NCBI GenBank assembly: GCA_022841745.1
Contig: JALHQW010000029.1
Location: 20,789 to 84,788, forward strand
DNA length: 64,000 nucleotides
Direction of reading: 5' to 3'
Origin: Saprospiraceae bacterium
GTDB lineage: Bacteria > Bacteroidota > Bacteroidia > Chitinophagales > Saprospiraceae
The translations under genes were made by a program, and so were the position numbers. The notes beneath the pieces are model-generated. The model searched no databases. It worked only from the letters and a program-made list of their open reading frames with translations, and was not told where the DNA came from. This document shows, piece by piece, positions 52,363-61,933 of this stretch (position 1 is its first letter; each line of letters starts with the position of its first letter).

Positions 52363-55300
52363 TTATCGTACAAGCGTAACATCACCTTTAAAAAGCTTGA
52401 CCAAGCCATCAATGAATTCAACTTCTGCGTACCAAGTGAAAACAGCGGAATTCATCAATTCGTCACGGTGCTTGCCGTCCCAGCCAAATAAAGGATTGTT
52501 CGGTTCGAAATTATAATACTCGAAAACCGTTTCGCCCCAGCGATTGAAAATGAGGAAGGACTTTATGTTCTTGACCTCTTTCCCTCCGTAAATCATCAAT
52601 ATATCGTTCGTGTTATCGCCATTCGGGCTGAAAGCATTCGGTATATAAATAGGATGATCTTTACGAACGAAAACCGTAATTACATCCTCATCGCTGCACC
52701 CACCTTCTTCTACATACACCGTAAAAGTGGTCTGTTGGGTCAAGAATAGGGTGTTCTGGTCACAGGTATCGCAATCAACGAGGTCGGCAGGGAACCAGGC
52801 GATGCTATCTAATTCACCTACCGGAGGTGTGGTTTCAATGGAAAGGGTCAAGGGGTCGCCGAGGTTAACGATGGGGTCGTTGCCTTCGAAACTGCCGTCA
52901 ACCTCAACCGTCACTTCGATGGGTTCCTTAATAGGGAACGTGAGGGTCGTTTCACATCCAAAAGCGTCTTTAATCTTAATGACTTGCTCACCAGGGCCAA
53001 GGTTTGTGAACTGCTTCTGCTCTGTGAACGGGCCATCATTGAAGGAACACAAGTAAGGTGGCGTTCCACCAGTTATGTTGTTGATGGTGATATAACCGTC
53101 ATTTTCTCCGAAACAGGACACATCCGACACGAAAATATCTGCTGAAGGAGGTACTACATCCTCCCCAATCACAACTTCATCTGTAGCGGTACAGCCTTGA
53201 GGAGAAGTAACGGTCAGGGCATAAGTTCCGGGCTGTGAGGCAATTGGATTTGCAATATTTGGATCGCTAACGTTGCCTGTCCATGCGTATTCCATGCCTT
53301 GCGAAGTAGCTGGGCCACCAAGGGTAATTTCCCTAATTGCACAAGTCAGGTTTGTTGGCTCACCTGCATCTGCAATTGGATTAGGATGAATCACCACCTG
53401 AACTATCGCCTCGTCATTGGGGCAAGGAGGGAGCCCTGGTACAGAATAGACAAAATCATAGGTGCCCTCTGCAAAGCCGGCTACATTGAAACTGCCGTTT
53501 GGAATAATTTCGCCACCAGGCGTTCTCCAAGTACCACCTGGCGTGGGGTTTTCCAATTTAGAGTTAAGGTCAATTGTTACAGAAACTCCCTTACAGAATT
53601 CAAAATTGCCATTGACTGTACCTGCATCCACATTTGGATTCACGGTCAGTTCGACAGTGCCTGTTGCGGAATTGTCACAATTGGCGTCTTGAACAGAAAC
53701 CAGGGCAAAATCCTGGTCATCATCTGGCGAAACATTCAAACTGAATGTGCCACTGACAGGCACCTGTACTGTTTGGGGTGCACCTCCATTTACGGTGTAC
53801 GTAATGGTGAAAGGCCCAGCACCAGTCGCCGTGAAAACGACAGGGGTTGACATGCCTTGGCAAATGGAAGCCGTGCCGCTAATTGCTGCCGTCGGCAGTT
53901 GGTTGAACGTGACTGGAGTACCTGAAGCAACATCAAGGCATTCATCCGTCAAGTCAACACCACCACTGCCGTTGTTGTTGCCAGCAACAGCGCTAACATA
54001 ATAGGTAACGCCATAGTCCATTGATGCATTATCAAAACCAAAGACCGGTGGACTGACGGTTGTAGTTCCAATTACATTGCCCAAAGAAGGCCCATTGCCG
54101 GTGTGTAGGTAGTAAACCAAAACATCATCAGGGTCAAGGAATGAGCCTAATGTAGCCGGTGCGGTAACTACCTCATCTTCGCAGGCCCTAAGCGCCGTGG
54201 TGTTCATCATGCCAGCATTCGTAAGGCAATTGCAGTTTTCTGCTCCAGAAATAGGCACTGGACCACAACCATTTATGTCATCAATGGCAAATTGCCATGG
54301 GGACGGGCTGGGAAATGCCTGACTTGTAAATATTCCATTGTTGAAAAGGCCTGTTGCAGGAGTCACAGTAATCGTGCCTGCCTCACCGCCCGTTACTTCA
54401 AAACTAACCGTGAAACTGGTGGAATTCGGAGAACATGTTTCGATAATGTTCTGAACCTGTGGGGGCTCGTTGACATCAATACTGGTTGCACCAGCCACAG
54501 TTCCGGTACAGAAGGCATCGGTTATGCCAGTCAAGGTATAAACTGTATTCACAGTAGGTGATACATCCGCATTGACCGGGCTGGTGTTCAAATTCATATC
54601 GAATGGATTGCCTTGGTCATCTTGGTACTGGACTACCCAGGGGCCAGCACCGGTCACGTTGAAGGTAAGCGTGGCCGCATCGCCGAGGCAAATGCTTTCG
54701 TCAGGGCCGAACAAGGCCGTGGGTATTTCATGGAAACGCACCTCGGCACAACCGCCAATGCTGATACAGGGGTCAGAAAGGTCAACACAGCCATTTCCAT
54801 CATCATTGGCCACAACTGGGCAGATGAAATAGGCTTGGCCGTAGTTCATCCCTGTTTGAAAACTGAATTCCGGCGTTGAATTGGTGGCCAATGGCTGAAG
54901 CGGATTACCTGCATGTAGGATGAAACAACGAGCATCATCTGCATCGAGGAACTCGCCAGTCTGGTCGTAAATTGGGTTGCTGCTCTCCGTGCCACAAAGG
55001 CTGAGGGGTGCAGCGGCCAAGTTGCCTGCAGTGGAAAGGCAAGAGCAATCCACTAATGGCTTTTCCACCAAAACTGGGGTACAACCATTGCAATCAGTTA
55101 TAGTAAAGCTATAGCCGTTGCCATCAGGTATTGGGTTACTGGTGAATATGTTCCCAGTCAAAGTCCCGTTGAGCGGTGTCACAGCGTAGCAAGATGGGTC
55201 ACCACCGTTGATCTGGAAACTAACGGTAAAGGTTGTGCCAGTTGGGTCGCATTGGGTTATTGGCGTCCCCACAGTTGGCGGAGTATTGACCGTTACTGTT

Positions 55301-58300
55301 TCACTGTCGTTGATGGATGCGTTGCAATGCAGATCCATAACGTTGGTCAAGTCGTAGGTGGTAGTTGTATTGGGTGTCACGTTATAGGTAAACGGAGAGG
55401 AGAAAATTGAAACCGTCTGCCCATTAATAGTGGTTTCCCAAGGCGCTTCCCCTGTTAGGGTCAAGGTTAAATCAAGGCTGTTGCCTTCGCAAATTTCATT
55501 ACCTCCACTGATACTTGCCGTTGGTATTTCATAAAAAATAATGGGTGTTCCTTGGGCAATCTGTGCGCATGGGTCGGATGCCAAAACATTGCCACTGCCA
55601 TCGTCGTCACCAACCATTGCCGATAGATAGTAGGTCGTACCATAGGACATCGTGGCCTGGTCGTAACTAATTGAGGTTGAGTTGAAAACACCTATCACGG
55701 GTGGTTCAATACTGACGGAATTACCGGAGTGCAGGACGAAAACCTGAATATCATTACCATCCAAAAACTGGTTGGTGGGATCATAGGTTGCATTGATTGT
55801 ACCTGGGCCACAATTTGTCAACATGTCCAAGCTCATCGTTCCAACTTTGGTATCGCAGTCACATACGACAATGGGGTCAGCAATATTGATTGTGTTGCAA
55901 AAATTGGCATCGGCAACAACGAAAGAGTAACCGCTTCCCGTTGGGATGGGGTTGCTGGTAAACATGCCATTTACCAGGCTGCCATTGTTTGGAAGTACAG
56001 AATAGGTACTTGGCTCGCCGCCTGAAACATTGAAACTGACCGTAAAAGTCGTATTGATATCATTGCACGCAACAACGACATCGGAAACTGCGGGCGAACC
56101 ATTCACCTCTACCAAGGAAGTACCTGTGCCTGTACCAGTGCAGCTGTTGTTGTCAGTAACAGTTCCAAGGCTGATATTCCCTGCAAGCGCTTCACTGATT
56201 GGCAGTGTGAAAGGACTGCTATTGATGGACAACGGAGATTGTGGAACCCCATCAATTGACCATTGTAAAGTCCAGGGCGACTCGCCAGTTAAGCTGATTC
56301 CAAGCGGAATATCATCCCCGCTTCCCTCACAAATAGTGCCTCCGCCAGATAAAGCGGCAGTGGGGGAAAGGTTTTCTGTTAAGTTGGCTGACCCTGAAAC
56401 CGTTCCGGTGCATTGGTTCCCACCTGTCACACTCACCAGCGTATAGGTTCCAGCAATAGATGCAGGGAAAGTGAATGGCGAACTTGGAGCATTCAAGGTT
56501 ATTGGCGAACCACCATTTATAGAATAGGTCAAGGTCCAAGGTTGTTGACCGGTCAGTTCAATAGAGAAATTGGTCGTTGGAGTGGTTCCTTGGCAGAATT
56601 CTCCCATACCACTTAATATAGCCGTGGGCGGGGCCGCAACGCTGATAGGTTGGCAAGTGGATGGGTTTCCACAGGAGTTGGTTGCAGTAACACAGATCTG
56701 ACCGTTTGGGCTTGAATTAGTAAAATCAATCGAAACACTCGAACCAGTACCTGTGATAACTGCACCTGGTGGCGCCGTCCATGAATAAGTAACACCAGTT
56801 TGAACATTCGTCACCGAGAAATTGGCACTACCACCATTTGCACATACACTTGATGGCCCTGACATGGTGGGCGCTGTAGGTGGCCCGGTCACCGTGACGT
56901 TGGTGCAGCCGGGTGTGCTTGTCCCGCAGTTGTTCATGCCAGTGGCACAAACGGTCACATTGCCATTTGCAACGTTGCTGAAATTGACATTGATAGTGTT
57001 GCCGGAGCCTGTGAAAGTTGCCCCAGGAGGTACCGTCCATGCGTAGTTTACTCCAGCAACTGAATTTGTGATGGTATAGGTCTGTATCGTACTGTTGGCA
57101 CAAACGGTGGCAGGCCCAGTTATCACAGGCACAGCTGGCCCTGCGTTAACAGTTACATTGATGCAAGCAGGGGGTGAGGCGCCACACTCGTTGTTAGCCG
57201 TAACGCATACAAGGCCGCCACTGGAATTTCCCCAATTCACTACAGCCGTATAGGTAAGTGGATTTTGCGTCACCGTCGCTCCGTTGGGTACTGTCCAGGT
57301 CAGGTTATCGGGTATGACCGAACCTTGAAGGTTGGCAGTATAAGTGGAACTGGAATTAGCACAGACGGTGGTAGGACCAGTCACTTGGGGTGCTGACGGG
57401 AACTGAATTTCTTCAGTGACATAAACACACATCGAATTTTCACAGGAGAACTGCCCGTTTGAAGTTTTATGGGTGACCGTCAAGCAATACTCGCCGGGAA
57501 GGTTTACCCAACACAGGATTTGGTTGGTTGGGCCTACTATACCAGGGCCAGTCCATTGCATGGTCCAAGTGTTTGGGGGAACGGCCAAGCCTGAACCTGA
57601 ACCATCGAGAAAAAGGATAGAATCAGGACCACATCCCAAAACACCTGGGTCGCTAATGCTTGCGACTGGCTCCAAGATATTCAAGTTCACAGAAGCCGTA
57701 CTGTCACACCCTTGCCAATTGTCGCAGATGGAAGTATAAATGCCGGAAAAAGTATAAATGTCATTGCAGAGATGAAATTCTGCTGGACCACAAAGGTTGA
57801 CCGTTTGCATAGGTGAACTAATGGGCGGAATGGCACTTACGACGCAAGTAATCAAACTATCGCAACCACCGGGGCCTGGCACAGTACTGATGAAAGAACC
57901 AGCTGAAGTATAAGAGTTTCCGCCACAAAAGACTGATTCACCTTGGCAAAGGTTGACATTGTAGGTTGCTTGGGCATTTTCCCCAACAGTTACTTCCAAG
58001 CAAAAAGGTGGTATGCCAGGACAAACAGTGTTTTGGGCGCAAATTTGATGACTGCCAGGTATCAGCCATTCAACGAAAATATTGGTTCCAGTGGCAGGAC
58101 CAACAAATTGACCTGCACCAGCTGGCACGAAATACCAATCTGCATTAGCTGTAGAGGTATAATTTGATGGTGCAACGTCTGGGATGCAAAGGTTGGTCGG
58201 GCCGGAGGTGATTGCCGAAGAACCGTTGATAGCGTAGTTGCAGTTGGCACCTGCTGAGCCATCAATCATTAGTAAGTACACCTCACCTGGAATCAGCGGT

Positions 58301-58707
58301 ACGTTGCTGCTCAAGGTGACTGTAGAGTTTTCTGCAATATTGCCAAGGCAATCCGATACAAAGGTTAAGGAGCAATCCATCAAGGCTGCCTGAATTGCTC
58401 CTCCTGATGCACAGTTCAATGCCTCGATTTGAAAGGAAGCAGATGGACCATTGGCTGTGAAGGCGAACCATTGGTTATTCTCAACTGTGGTACACCATGA
58501 TGGCGGTTGATCAATAACACCACTGTTGATGGTGGCTCCTTGGTAACAGCTCAAAGCTTGTGGACTGGGAAGGACGCAAGCACTTGCTATGTCAAATGCC
58601 GCCTGTGGTACTGTGCAGGGACTTCCACCACATTGGGCATACAAGGAAGTAAAGCTGTTCAGAATGAATGTTAGGGCAAAAAATGTAAAAAATAATCTTT
58701 TCATCAC
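52363..58707 (-). CDS. Giant secreted protein with PKD-like and repeated modules; T9SS type B sorting
   Basis: A 2114-residue surface protein (start at 58707 or 58704; signal MMKRLFFTFFALTFILNSFTSLYA). Residues about 25-420: Cys-rich beta modules. Residues about 430-720: three to four PKD-like units (the ITGPATVCANST..YAWTVPPGATFTG type). Residues about 720-1820: SprB-like units and three long modules each starting CDC/CLT and including a SGGNEICEGNS..LTLTGEAPW-type segment. The last 90 residues form a type B sorting domain (IYIPNAFSPNGDNTNDILM, IFNRWGETVFE, TWYAEVEFIDG). The protein is likely exported by T9SS and anchored to the surface; an adhesin role is inferred. No PorP/SprF gene lies next to it. 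Confidence 0.93.
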   Translation of the reverse strand: MMKRLFFTFFALTFILNSFTSLYAQCGGSPCTVPQAAFDIASACVLPSPQALSCYQGATINSGVIDQPPSWCTTVENNQWFAFTANGPSASFQIEALNCASGGAIQAALMDCSLTFVSDCLGNIAENSTVTLSSNVPLIPGEVYLLMIDGSAGANCNYAINGSSAITSGPTNLCIPDVAPSNYTSTANADWYFVPAGAGQFVGPATGTNIFVEWLIPGSHQICAQNTVCPGIPPFCLEVTVGENAQATYNVNLCQGESVFCGGNSYTSAGSFISTVPGPGGCDSLITCVVSAIPPISSPMQTVNLCGPAEFHLCNDIYTFSGIYTSICDNWQGCDSTASVNLNILEPVASISDPGVLGCGPDSILFLDGSGSGLAVPPNTWTMQWTGPGIVGPTNQILCWVNLPGEYCLTVTHKTSNGQFSCENSMCVYVTEEIQFPSAPQVTGPTTVCANSSSTYTANLQGSVIPDNLTWTVPNGATVTQNPLTYTAVVNWGNSSGGLVCVTANNECGASPPACINVTVNAGPAVPVITGPATVCANSTIQTYTITNSVAGVNYAWTVPPGATFTGSGNTINVNFSNVANGNVTVCATGMNNCGTSTPGCTNVTVTGPPTAPTMSGPSSVCANGGSANFSVTNVQTGVTYSWTAPPGAVITGTGSSVSIDFTNSSPNGQICVTATNSCGNPSTCQPISVAAPPTAILSGMGEFCQGTTPTTNFSIELTGQQPWTLTYSINGGSPITLNAPSSPFTFPASIAGTYTLVSVTGGNQCTGTVSGSANLTENLSPTAALSGGGTICEGSGDDIPLGISLTGESPWTLQWSIDGVPQSPLSINSSPFTLPISEALAGNISLGTVTDNNSCTGTGTGTSLVEVNGSPAVSDVVVACNDINTTFTVSFNVSGGEPSTYSVLPNNGSLVNGMFTSNPIPTGSGYSFVVADANFCNTINIADPIVVCDCDTKVGTMSLDMLTNCGPGTINATYDPTNQFLDGNDIQVFVLHSGNSVSIEPPVIGVFNSTSISYDQATMSYGTTYYLSAMVGDDDGSGNVLASDPCAQIAQGTPIIFYEIPTASISGGNEICEGNSLDLTLTLTGEAPWETTINGQTVSIFSSPFTYNVTPNTTTTYDLTNVMDLHCNASINDSETVTVNTPPTVGTPITQCDPTGTTFTVSFQINGGDPSCYAVTPLNGTLTGNIFTSNPIPDGNGYSFTITDCNGCTPVLVEKPLVDCSCLSTAGNLAAAPLSLCGTESSNPIYDQTGEFLDADDARCFILHAGNPLQPLATNSTPEFSFQTGMNYGQAYFICPVVANDDGNGCVDLSDPCISIGGCAEVRFHEIPTALFGPDESICLGDAATLTFNVTGAGPWVVQYQDDQGNPFDMNLNTSPVNADVSPTVNTVYTLTGITDAFCTGTVAGATSIDVNEPPQVQNIIETCSPNSTSFTVSFEVTGGEAGTITVTPATGLFNNGIFTSQAFPSPSPWQFAIDDINGCGPVPISGAENCNCLTNAGMMNTTALRACEDEVVTAPATLGSFLDPDDVLVYYLHTGNGPSLGNVIGTTTVSPPVFGFDNASMDYGVTYYVSAVAGNNNGSGGVDLTDECLDVASGTPVTFNQLPTAAISGTASICQGMSTPVVFTATGAGPFTITYTVNGGAPQTVQVPVSGTFSLNVSPDDDQDFALVSVQDANCDNSATGTVELTVNPNVDAGTVNGNFEFCKGVSVTIDLNSKLENPTPGGTWRTPGGEIIPNGSFNVAGFAEGTYDFVYSVPGLPPCPNDEAIVQVVIHPNPIADAGEPTNLTCAIREITLGGPATSQGMEYAWTGNVSDPNIANPIASQPGTYALTVTSPQGCTATDEVVIGEDVVPPSADIFVSDVSCFGENDGYITINNITGGTPPYLCSFNDGPFTEQKQFTNLGPGEQVIKIKDAFGCETTLTFPIKEPIEVTVEVDGSFEGNDPIVNLGDPLTLSIETTPPVGELDSIAWFPADLVDCDTCDQNTLFLTQQTTFTVYVEEGGCSDEDVITVFVRKDHPIYIPNAFSPNGDNTNDILMIYGGKEVKNIKSFLIFNRWGETVFEYYNFEPNNPLFGWDGKHRDELMNSAVFTWYAEVEFIDGLVKLFKGDVTLVR

Positions 58708-58802
58708 CTCGATTTATAGTGTTAAAAGGCTTGTCGCTGCCAAACCGGTGTTAAGAACAATTTTTTCAAAAAAACAGGCTAATACTTTCTTCAGGCTGCT
58801 GG

Positions 58803-58973
58803 GGGTATCCCGCTTGGTATGTCTTTCATGGTAATGGAGAGAAAAGTGCTATTGTGGAGTTAGCTTTAGAAAACGAATTGGAATCGGAAATGGGCTTACC
58901 AGATATCGCTTTTGACCAGTGGAGTTGGAATTCTGGCGTAAAAAAAACAAGAAAAATTAGATTGACCAAATAA
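58803..58973 (+). pseudogene. Possible gene remnant (about 56 codons, no start)
   Basis: In the 647-bp gap upstream of the giant type B gene one plus-strand frame stays open to a TAA at 58971 and reads like real protein: GYPAWYVFHGNGEKSAIVEL, then LENELESEMGLPDIAFDQWS and a basic tail KKTRKIRLTK. It has no ATG in frame before a stop codon at 58752. It may be the C-terminal remnant of a decayed gene. The family is not recognised, so it may also be chance. Confidence 0.35.
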
Positions 58974-59354
58974 TCAAGACATTACAATCAAATTCCGCTG
59001 AAATAAGCCAAAAACCAATTCACTTTTATTTTATTTGGGAAGAATCGAAAAAACGTTTAAAGGCAAGATTGCTTTTAGTTCGTGGCTCATAAATATCTTT
59101 CGGGACGAGCCTTCAATCCTATATCGAGCACGACCACTTAATTTTGACCGTAAGGACATCCTTCAACTCATTTTTTAGCTCCCACTCGAGTGCCCAACTT
59201 AACCCTAATTCAATTATGGGCTTAGGCCTTCCCTTTAAAAGGAAAAAGGGGAGAAAATATAAAATCAAGAAACAAGATTTCAATGAAACTTGGATACAAA
59301 GGCCAAAAATTTTGCTGCCGCATTAACAGTATAAAAAACAATGCCATATTTCAT
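58974..59354. other. Intergenic region without a recognised feature
   Basis: 380 bp between the remnant and the gnd stop codon. A plus-strand frame ending near 59326 has basic, Lys-rich residues (KRKKGRKYKIKKQDFNETW) but no family features. No hairpin or promoter stood out. Confidence 0.5.
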
Positions 59355-60254
59355 TTACCCTGCACGCTCAACAGCATGGCCTCCAAACTCATTGCGAAGC
59401 GCCGCAACGACCTTACCCCCAAACGTATCTTCTTCTTGTGACCGAAAGCGCATCAGCAAAGAAAGCGCAATGACGGGGGTAGGCACCCCAAGGTCCAGGG
59501 CGGTCTCTATGGCCCATTTGCCTTCTCCACTTGAATGCACGATGCCCTTGATGGATGAAAGTTTTGGGTCCTTTGAAAATGCGTTTTGCGTTAGCTCCAT
59601 GAGCCAACTACGCACCACCGAGCCATGGTTCCATACCTTGGCAATGGCCTCGAAATCAATGTCAAACTGGCTTTTGTTGAGCACCTCAAAGCCCTCGGCA
59701 ATGGACTGCATCATGCCATACTCGATGCCATTGTGAACCATTTTGGTGAAATGACCGCTACCTGCCGCCCCGACGTAAAGACTGCCATTTTCAATTGAAA
59801 TGGCATCAAATAGCGGCTTGCATACTTCGTAAGCATCACGGTCGCCGCCTATCATGGTGCAAGCCCCGTTCAGGGCACCACTTGTGCCACCGCTGGTGCC
59901 ACAATCAAGAAACTTGATACCACGCTCCTGGAACATGGTATAATGCCGCAAAGTATCTTTGTAATTGGAGTTGCCCCCGTCAATCACGATATCGCCAGGG
60001 GAAAGCAGGTCAGGCAATTGCGCCAGCACCGACTCCGTTGCTGGCCCAGCTGGAACCATGCTCCAAATTACCCTTGGAGATGGCAAGTGCATGGCCACCG
60101 CTTGCATACTACTGGTGGTCACGATGCCAGCGTCCGCCGATTTTTTACGGTTGGCATCGTCTATGTCGAAAGCCACCACGGTGAACTTGTTGCGTAGCAT
60201 GTTGAGGGCAAGGGGGAATCCCATTTTGCCTAAGCCAATAAGCCCAATTGTCAT
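59355..60254 (-). CDS. gnd: 6-phosphogluconate dehydrogenase (decarboxylating), short form
   Basis: A 299-residue enzyme that oxidatively decarboxylates 6-phosphogluconate to ribulose 5-phosphate. GLIGLGKMGFPLALNML is the Rossmann motif, VIDGGNSNYKDT and SGGTSGALNGACTMIGG are family signatures, and GHFTKMVHNGIEYGMMQS carries the catalytic Lys and Asn. At 299 residues it is the short GndA/YqeC-type form, often NAD-dependent, rather than the 470-residue dimeric form. It is read from the same strand as gntP 151 bp upstream, and the two would form a gluconate pathway once a kinase, not in the window, is added. Confidence 0.92.
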   Translation of the reverse strand: MTIGLIGLGKMGFPLALNMLRNKFTVVAFDIDDANRKKSADAGIVTTSSMQAVAMHLPSPRVIWSMVPAGPATESVLAQLPDLLSPGDIVIDGGNSNYKDTLRHYTMFQERGIKFLDCGTSGGTSGALNGACTMIGGDRDAYEVCKPLFDAISIENGSLYVGAAGSGHFTKMVHNGIEYGMMQSIAEGFEVLNKSQFDIDFEAIAKVWNHGSVVRSWLMELTQNAFSKDPKLSSIKGIVHSSGEGKWAIETALDLGVPTPVIALSLLMRFRSQEEDTFGGKVVAALRNEFGGHAVERAG

Positions 60255-60278
60255 TTGTCAAGTGATTTGTTTTCAAGC

Positions 60279-60399
60279 AACTATTTAGCATCGGTGTTTT
60301 GTGGGAAAAATTTTCAATTTTTCCCACAAAACACCGAAACCCGTGGGAGGAGAGAAAAAATGAAATTTTTTCTCTCCTCCCACACCTTCCTAAATAGTT
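60279..60399. repeat. Three-stem foldback element between gntP and gnd
   Basis: The 151-bp gap between two minus-strand genes is almost all paired. Outer stem: AACTATTTAG (60279-60288) and CTAAATAGTT (60390-60399). Inside: hairpin A, a perfect 21-bp stem (60292-60312 with 60316-60336) and a 3-nt loop; hairpin B, a perfect 19-bp stem (60343-60361 with 60365-60383) and a 3-nt loop; 6-nt spacers. Together they draw a three-way junction in RNA or a double cruciform in DNA. The two hairpins share related words (GTGGGA, GAAAAAAT). It could stop or limit gntP-to-gnd readthrough, or be processed by RNase III. No protein-coding potential. Confidence 0.96.
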
Positions 60400-60405
60400 A
60401 ACTTT

Positions 60406-61722
60406 TCAAATAAAAATATCCATCAAAAGGCAGCCCCCAAGGCCAACCAGGGAAACGATGGTTTCCATGACCGTCCATGAGCGCAGCGTCTGCCAGATTG
60501 TCAAGTTGAAATATTCTTTGAAGAGCCAAAAACCCGTGTCATTTACCTGAGAACAGGTAAGCGAACCTGCTCCCGTTGCCAACACCATTAGTTCGGGATT
60601 CACATTTCCCGTCCCAATCAGTGGCTGCATGATACCCGCCGCCGTTAGGGCCGCCACGGTTGCAGAGCCAAGTGCAATCCGTAACACCGCTGCCACTGAC
60701 CATGCCATTATGAGTGGTGAAAGTGTCAGTCCTTTCATCAGCCCGACAATATAGTCACTGGTTCCACTACTGACCAACACCTCCTTGAAAGCGCCACCAG
60801 CTCCGAGTATCAATAGAATCATGGCGATGGGCTTAACGTGCTCGCCCAAGCCATCCATCAGCACGGCAAATCGCTTCCCTGATTTTTTTCCCAACAAGAA
60901 AACAGCTGCAAAAACTGAGGCTAGCAACGAAATGACAGGGTCTCCCAAGAATTGGAGCACTTGATTTAGGAGGTTTTCCTTTGGTAAAAACAGCATACCT
61001 ACAGCCCCAAGCCCCATCAGCAGCACTGGTATAAGTGAAACAAGCACCGAAATGCCAAACGAAGGCAATTGCGAAGCGGAATGTGTATTGATTTTGAACA
61101 GCTTTTCGTTGACCACAGTAGGTATCCTGTGCATCGTTTTCCCGAATAATACCCCTGCCACGATGACGGTCGGAATAGCGATGACTAAGCCATAAATCAA
61201 GGTCAATTGCATGTTGGCATTGTAAAAATCAACAATGGCCGTAGGAGCGGGGTGCGGCGGCAGGAAGCCGTGCATGACGGAAAGCGAGGCGATAATTGGA
61301 AGTGCTACTACCAGAATTGGTTGCTGGGTCTCCTTCGCCATGGCAAAAATGATGGGCAGCACCATCAAGAATGCCACATTGTAAAACATGGGAATGCCGA
61401 TGATAAAGCCAGTGAGCACCATCGCCCATGTGATGTTCTTTATCCCAAACACATCGGTCAGGCGCCTGGAAATCACTTGCGCTGCCCCGCTTTCTGCAAT
61501 CAAGCCACCCAAGATTGCGCCCAATCCCATGATGAGCGCCAGCGTACCAAGCGTCCCCCCTACCCCTTTCTGAATGGCGGCCAAGGTGTCGGCAGTGGAC
61601 ATTCCCATGCTCAGGCCCACGCCAAGCGCCACGAGCAACAGCGCCAAGAAGGCGTTCATTCGCAGCCCAATGATGAGCAACAGAAGCACTACAATCCCTA
61701 TGAGTATAATGATTAGCGGCAT
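60406..61722 (-). CDS. gntP: Gluconate:H+ symporter (GntP family)
   Basis: A 438-residue inner-membrane transporter with about 12-14 hydrophobic segments. The ATG at 61722 (MPLIIILIGIVVLLLLIIGL) gives the normal family length; the longer frame to 61995 overlaps the terminator region upstream. GntP-type signatures: GGTLGTLALIMGLGAILGGLIAESG, FIIGIPMFYNVAFLMVLP, SLSVMHGFLPPHPAP, LGSATVAALTAAGIMQPL. It imports gluconate or a related sugar acid. Its stop codon is 6 bp before the three-stem element, and gnd follows, so the two form a metabolic module. Confidence 0.92.
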   Translation of the reverse strand: MPLIIILIGIVVLLLLIIGLRMNAFLALLLVALGVGLSMGMSTADTLAAIQKGVGGTLGTLALIMGLGAILGGLIAESGAAQVISRRLTDVFGIKNITWAMVLTGFIIGIPMFYNVAFLMVLPIIFAMAKETQQPILVVALPIIASLSVMHGFLPPHPAPTAIVDFYNANMQLTLIYGLVIAIPTVIVAGVLFGKTMHRIPTVVNEKLFKINTHSASQLPSFGISVLVSLIPVLLMGLGAVGMLFLPKENLLNQVLQFLGDPVISLLASVFAAVFLLGKKSGKRFAVLMDGLGEHVKPIAMILLILGAGGAFKEVLVSSGTSDYIVGLMKGLTLSPLIMAWSVAAVLRIALGSATVAALTAAGIMQPLIGTGNVNPELMVLATGAGSLTCSQVNDTGFWLFKEYFNLTIWQTLRSWTVMETIVSLVGLGGCLLMDIFI

Positions 61723-61933
61723 AAGCAGATGCGAAAATCCAATTTGGATTACAACGCTGACCCATTTCAAAAGCAAATCAGGCTGTTTGCGAAGCAAGAA
61801 AGCTTTTGAAACATTTTGCGGGGCGAAAAGTAGGGAAAAGATTGAAAGTTGGAAGCCTGTAAAAACGAAAACGGCCCATTTGAAGGTAAATCCTCCAAAT
61901 GGGCCGATGGAAGTGGCCAAGCTTACGTGTTTT
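61723..61933. terminator. Intergenic region with a terminator for the 61934 gene
   Basis: Contains a 14-bp stem with one mismatch at 61873-61905 (GGCCCATTTGAAGG / CCTCCAAATGGGCC); read on the minus strand it is followed by GTTTTCGTTTTT, so it terminates the upstream adhesin-like gene. The rest should hold the gntP promoter; none is obvious. Confidence 0.75.

Noticed and set aside
60279-60399. An integron attC site or tRNA
   Set aside because: The stems are perfect with 3-nt loops and lack attC core sites or tRNA arms and CCA-type ends; there is no integrase.
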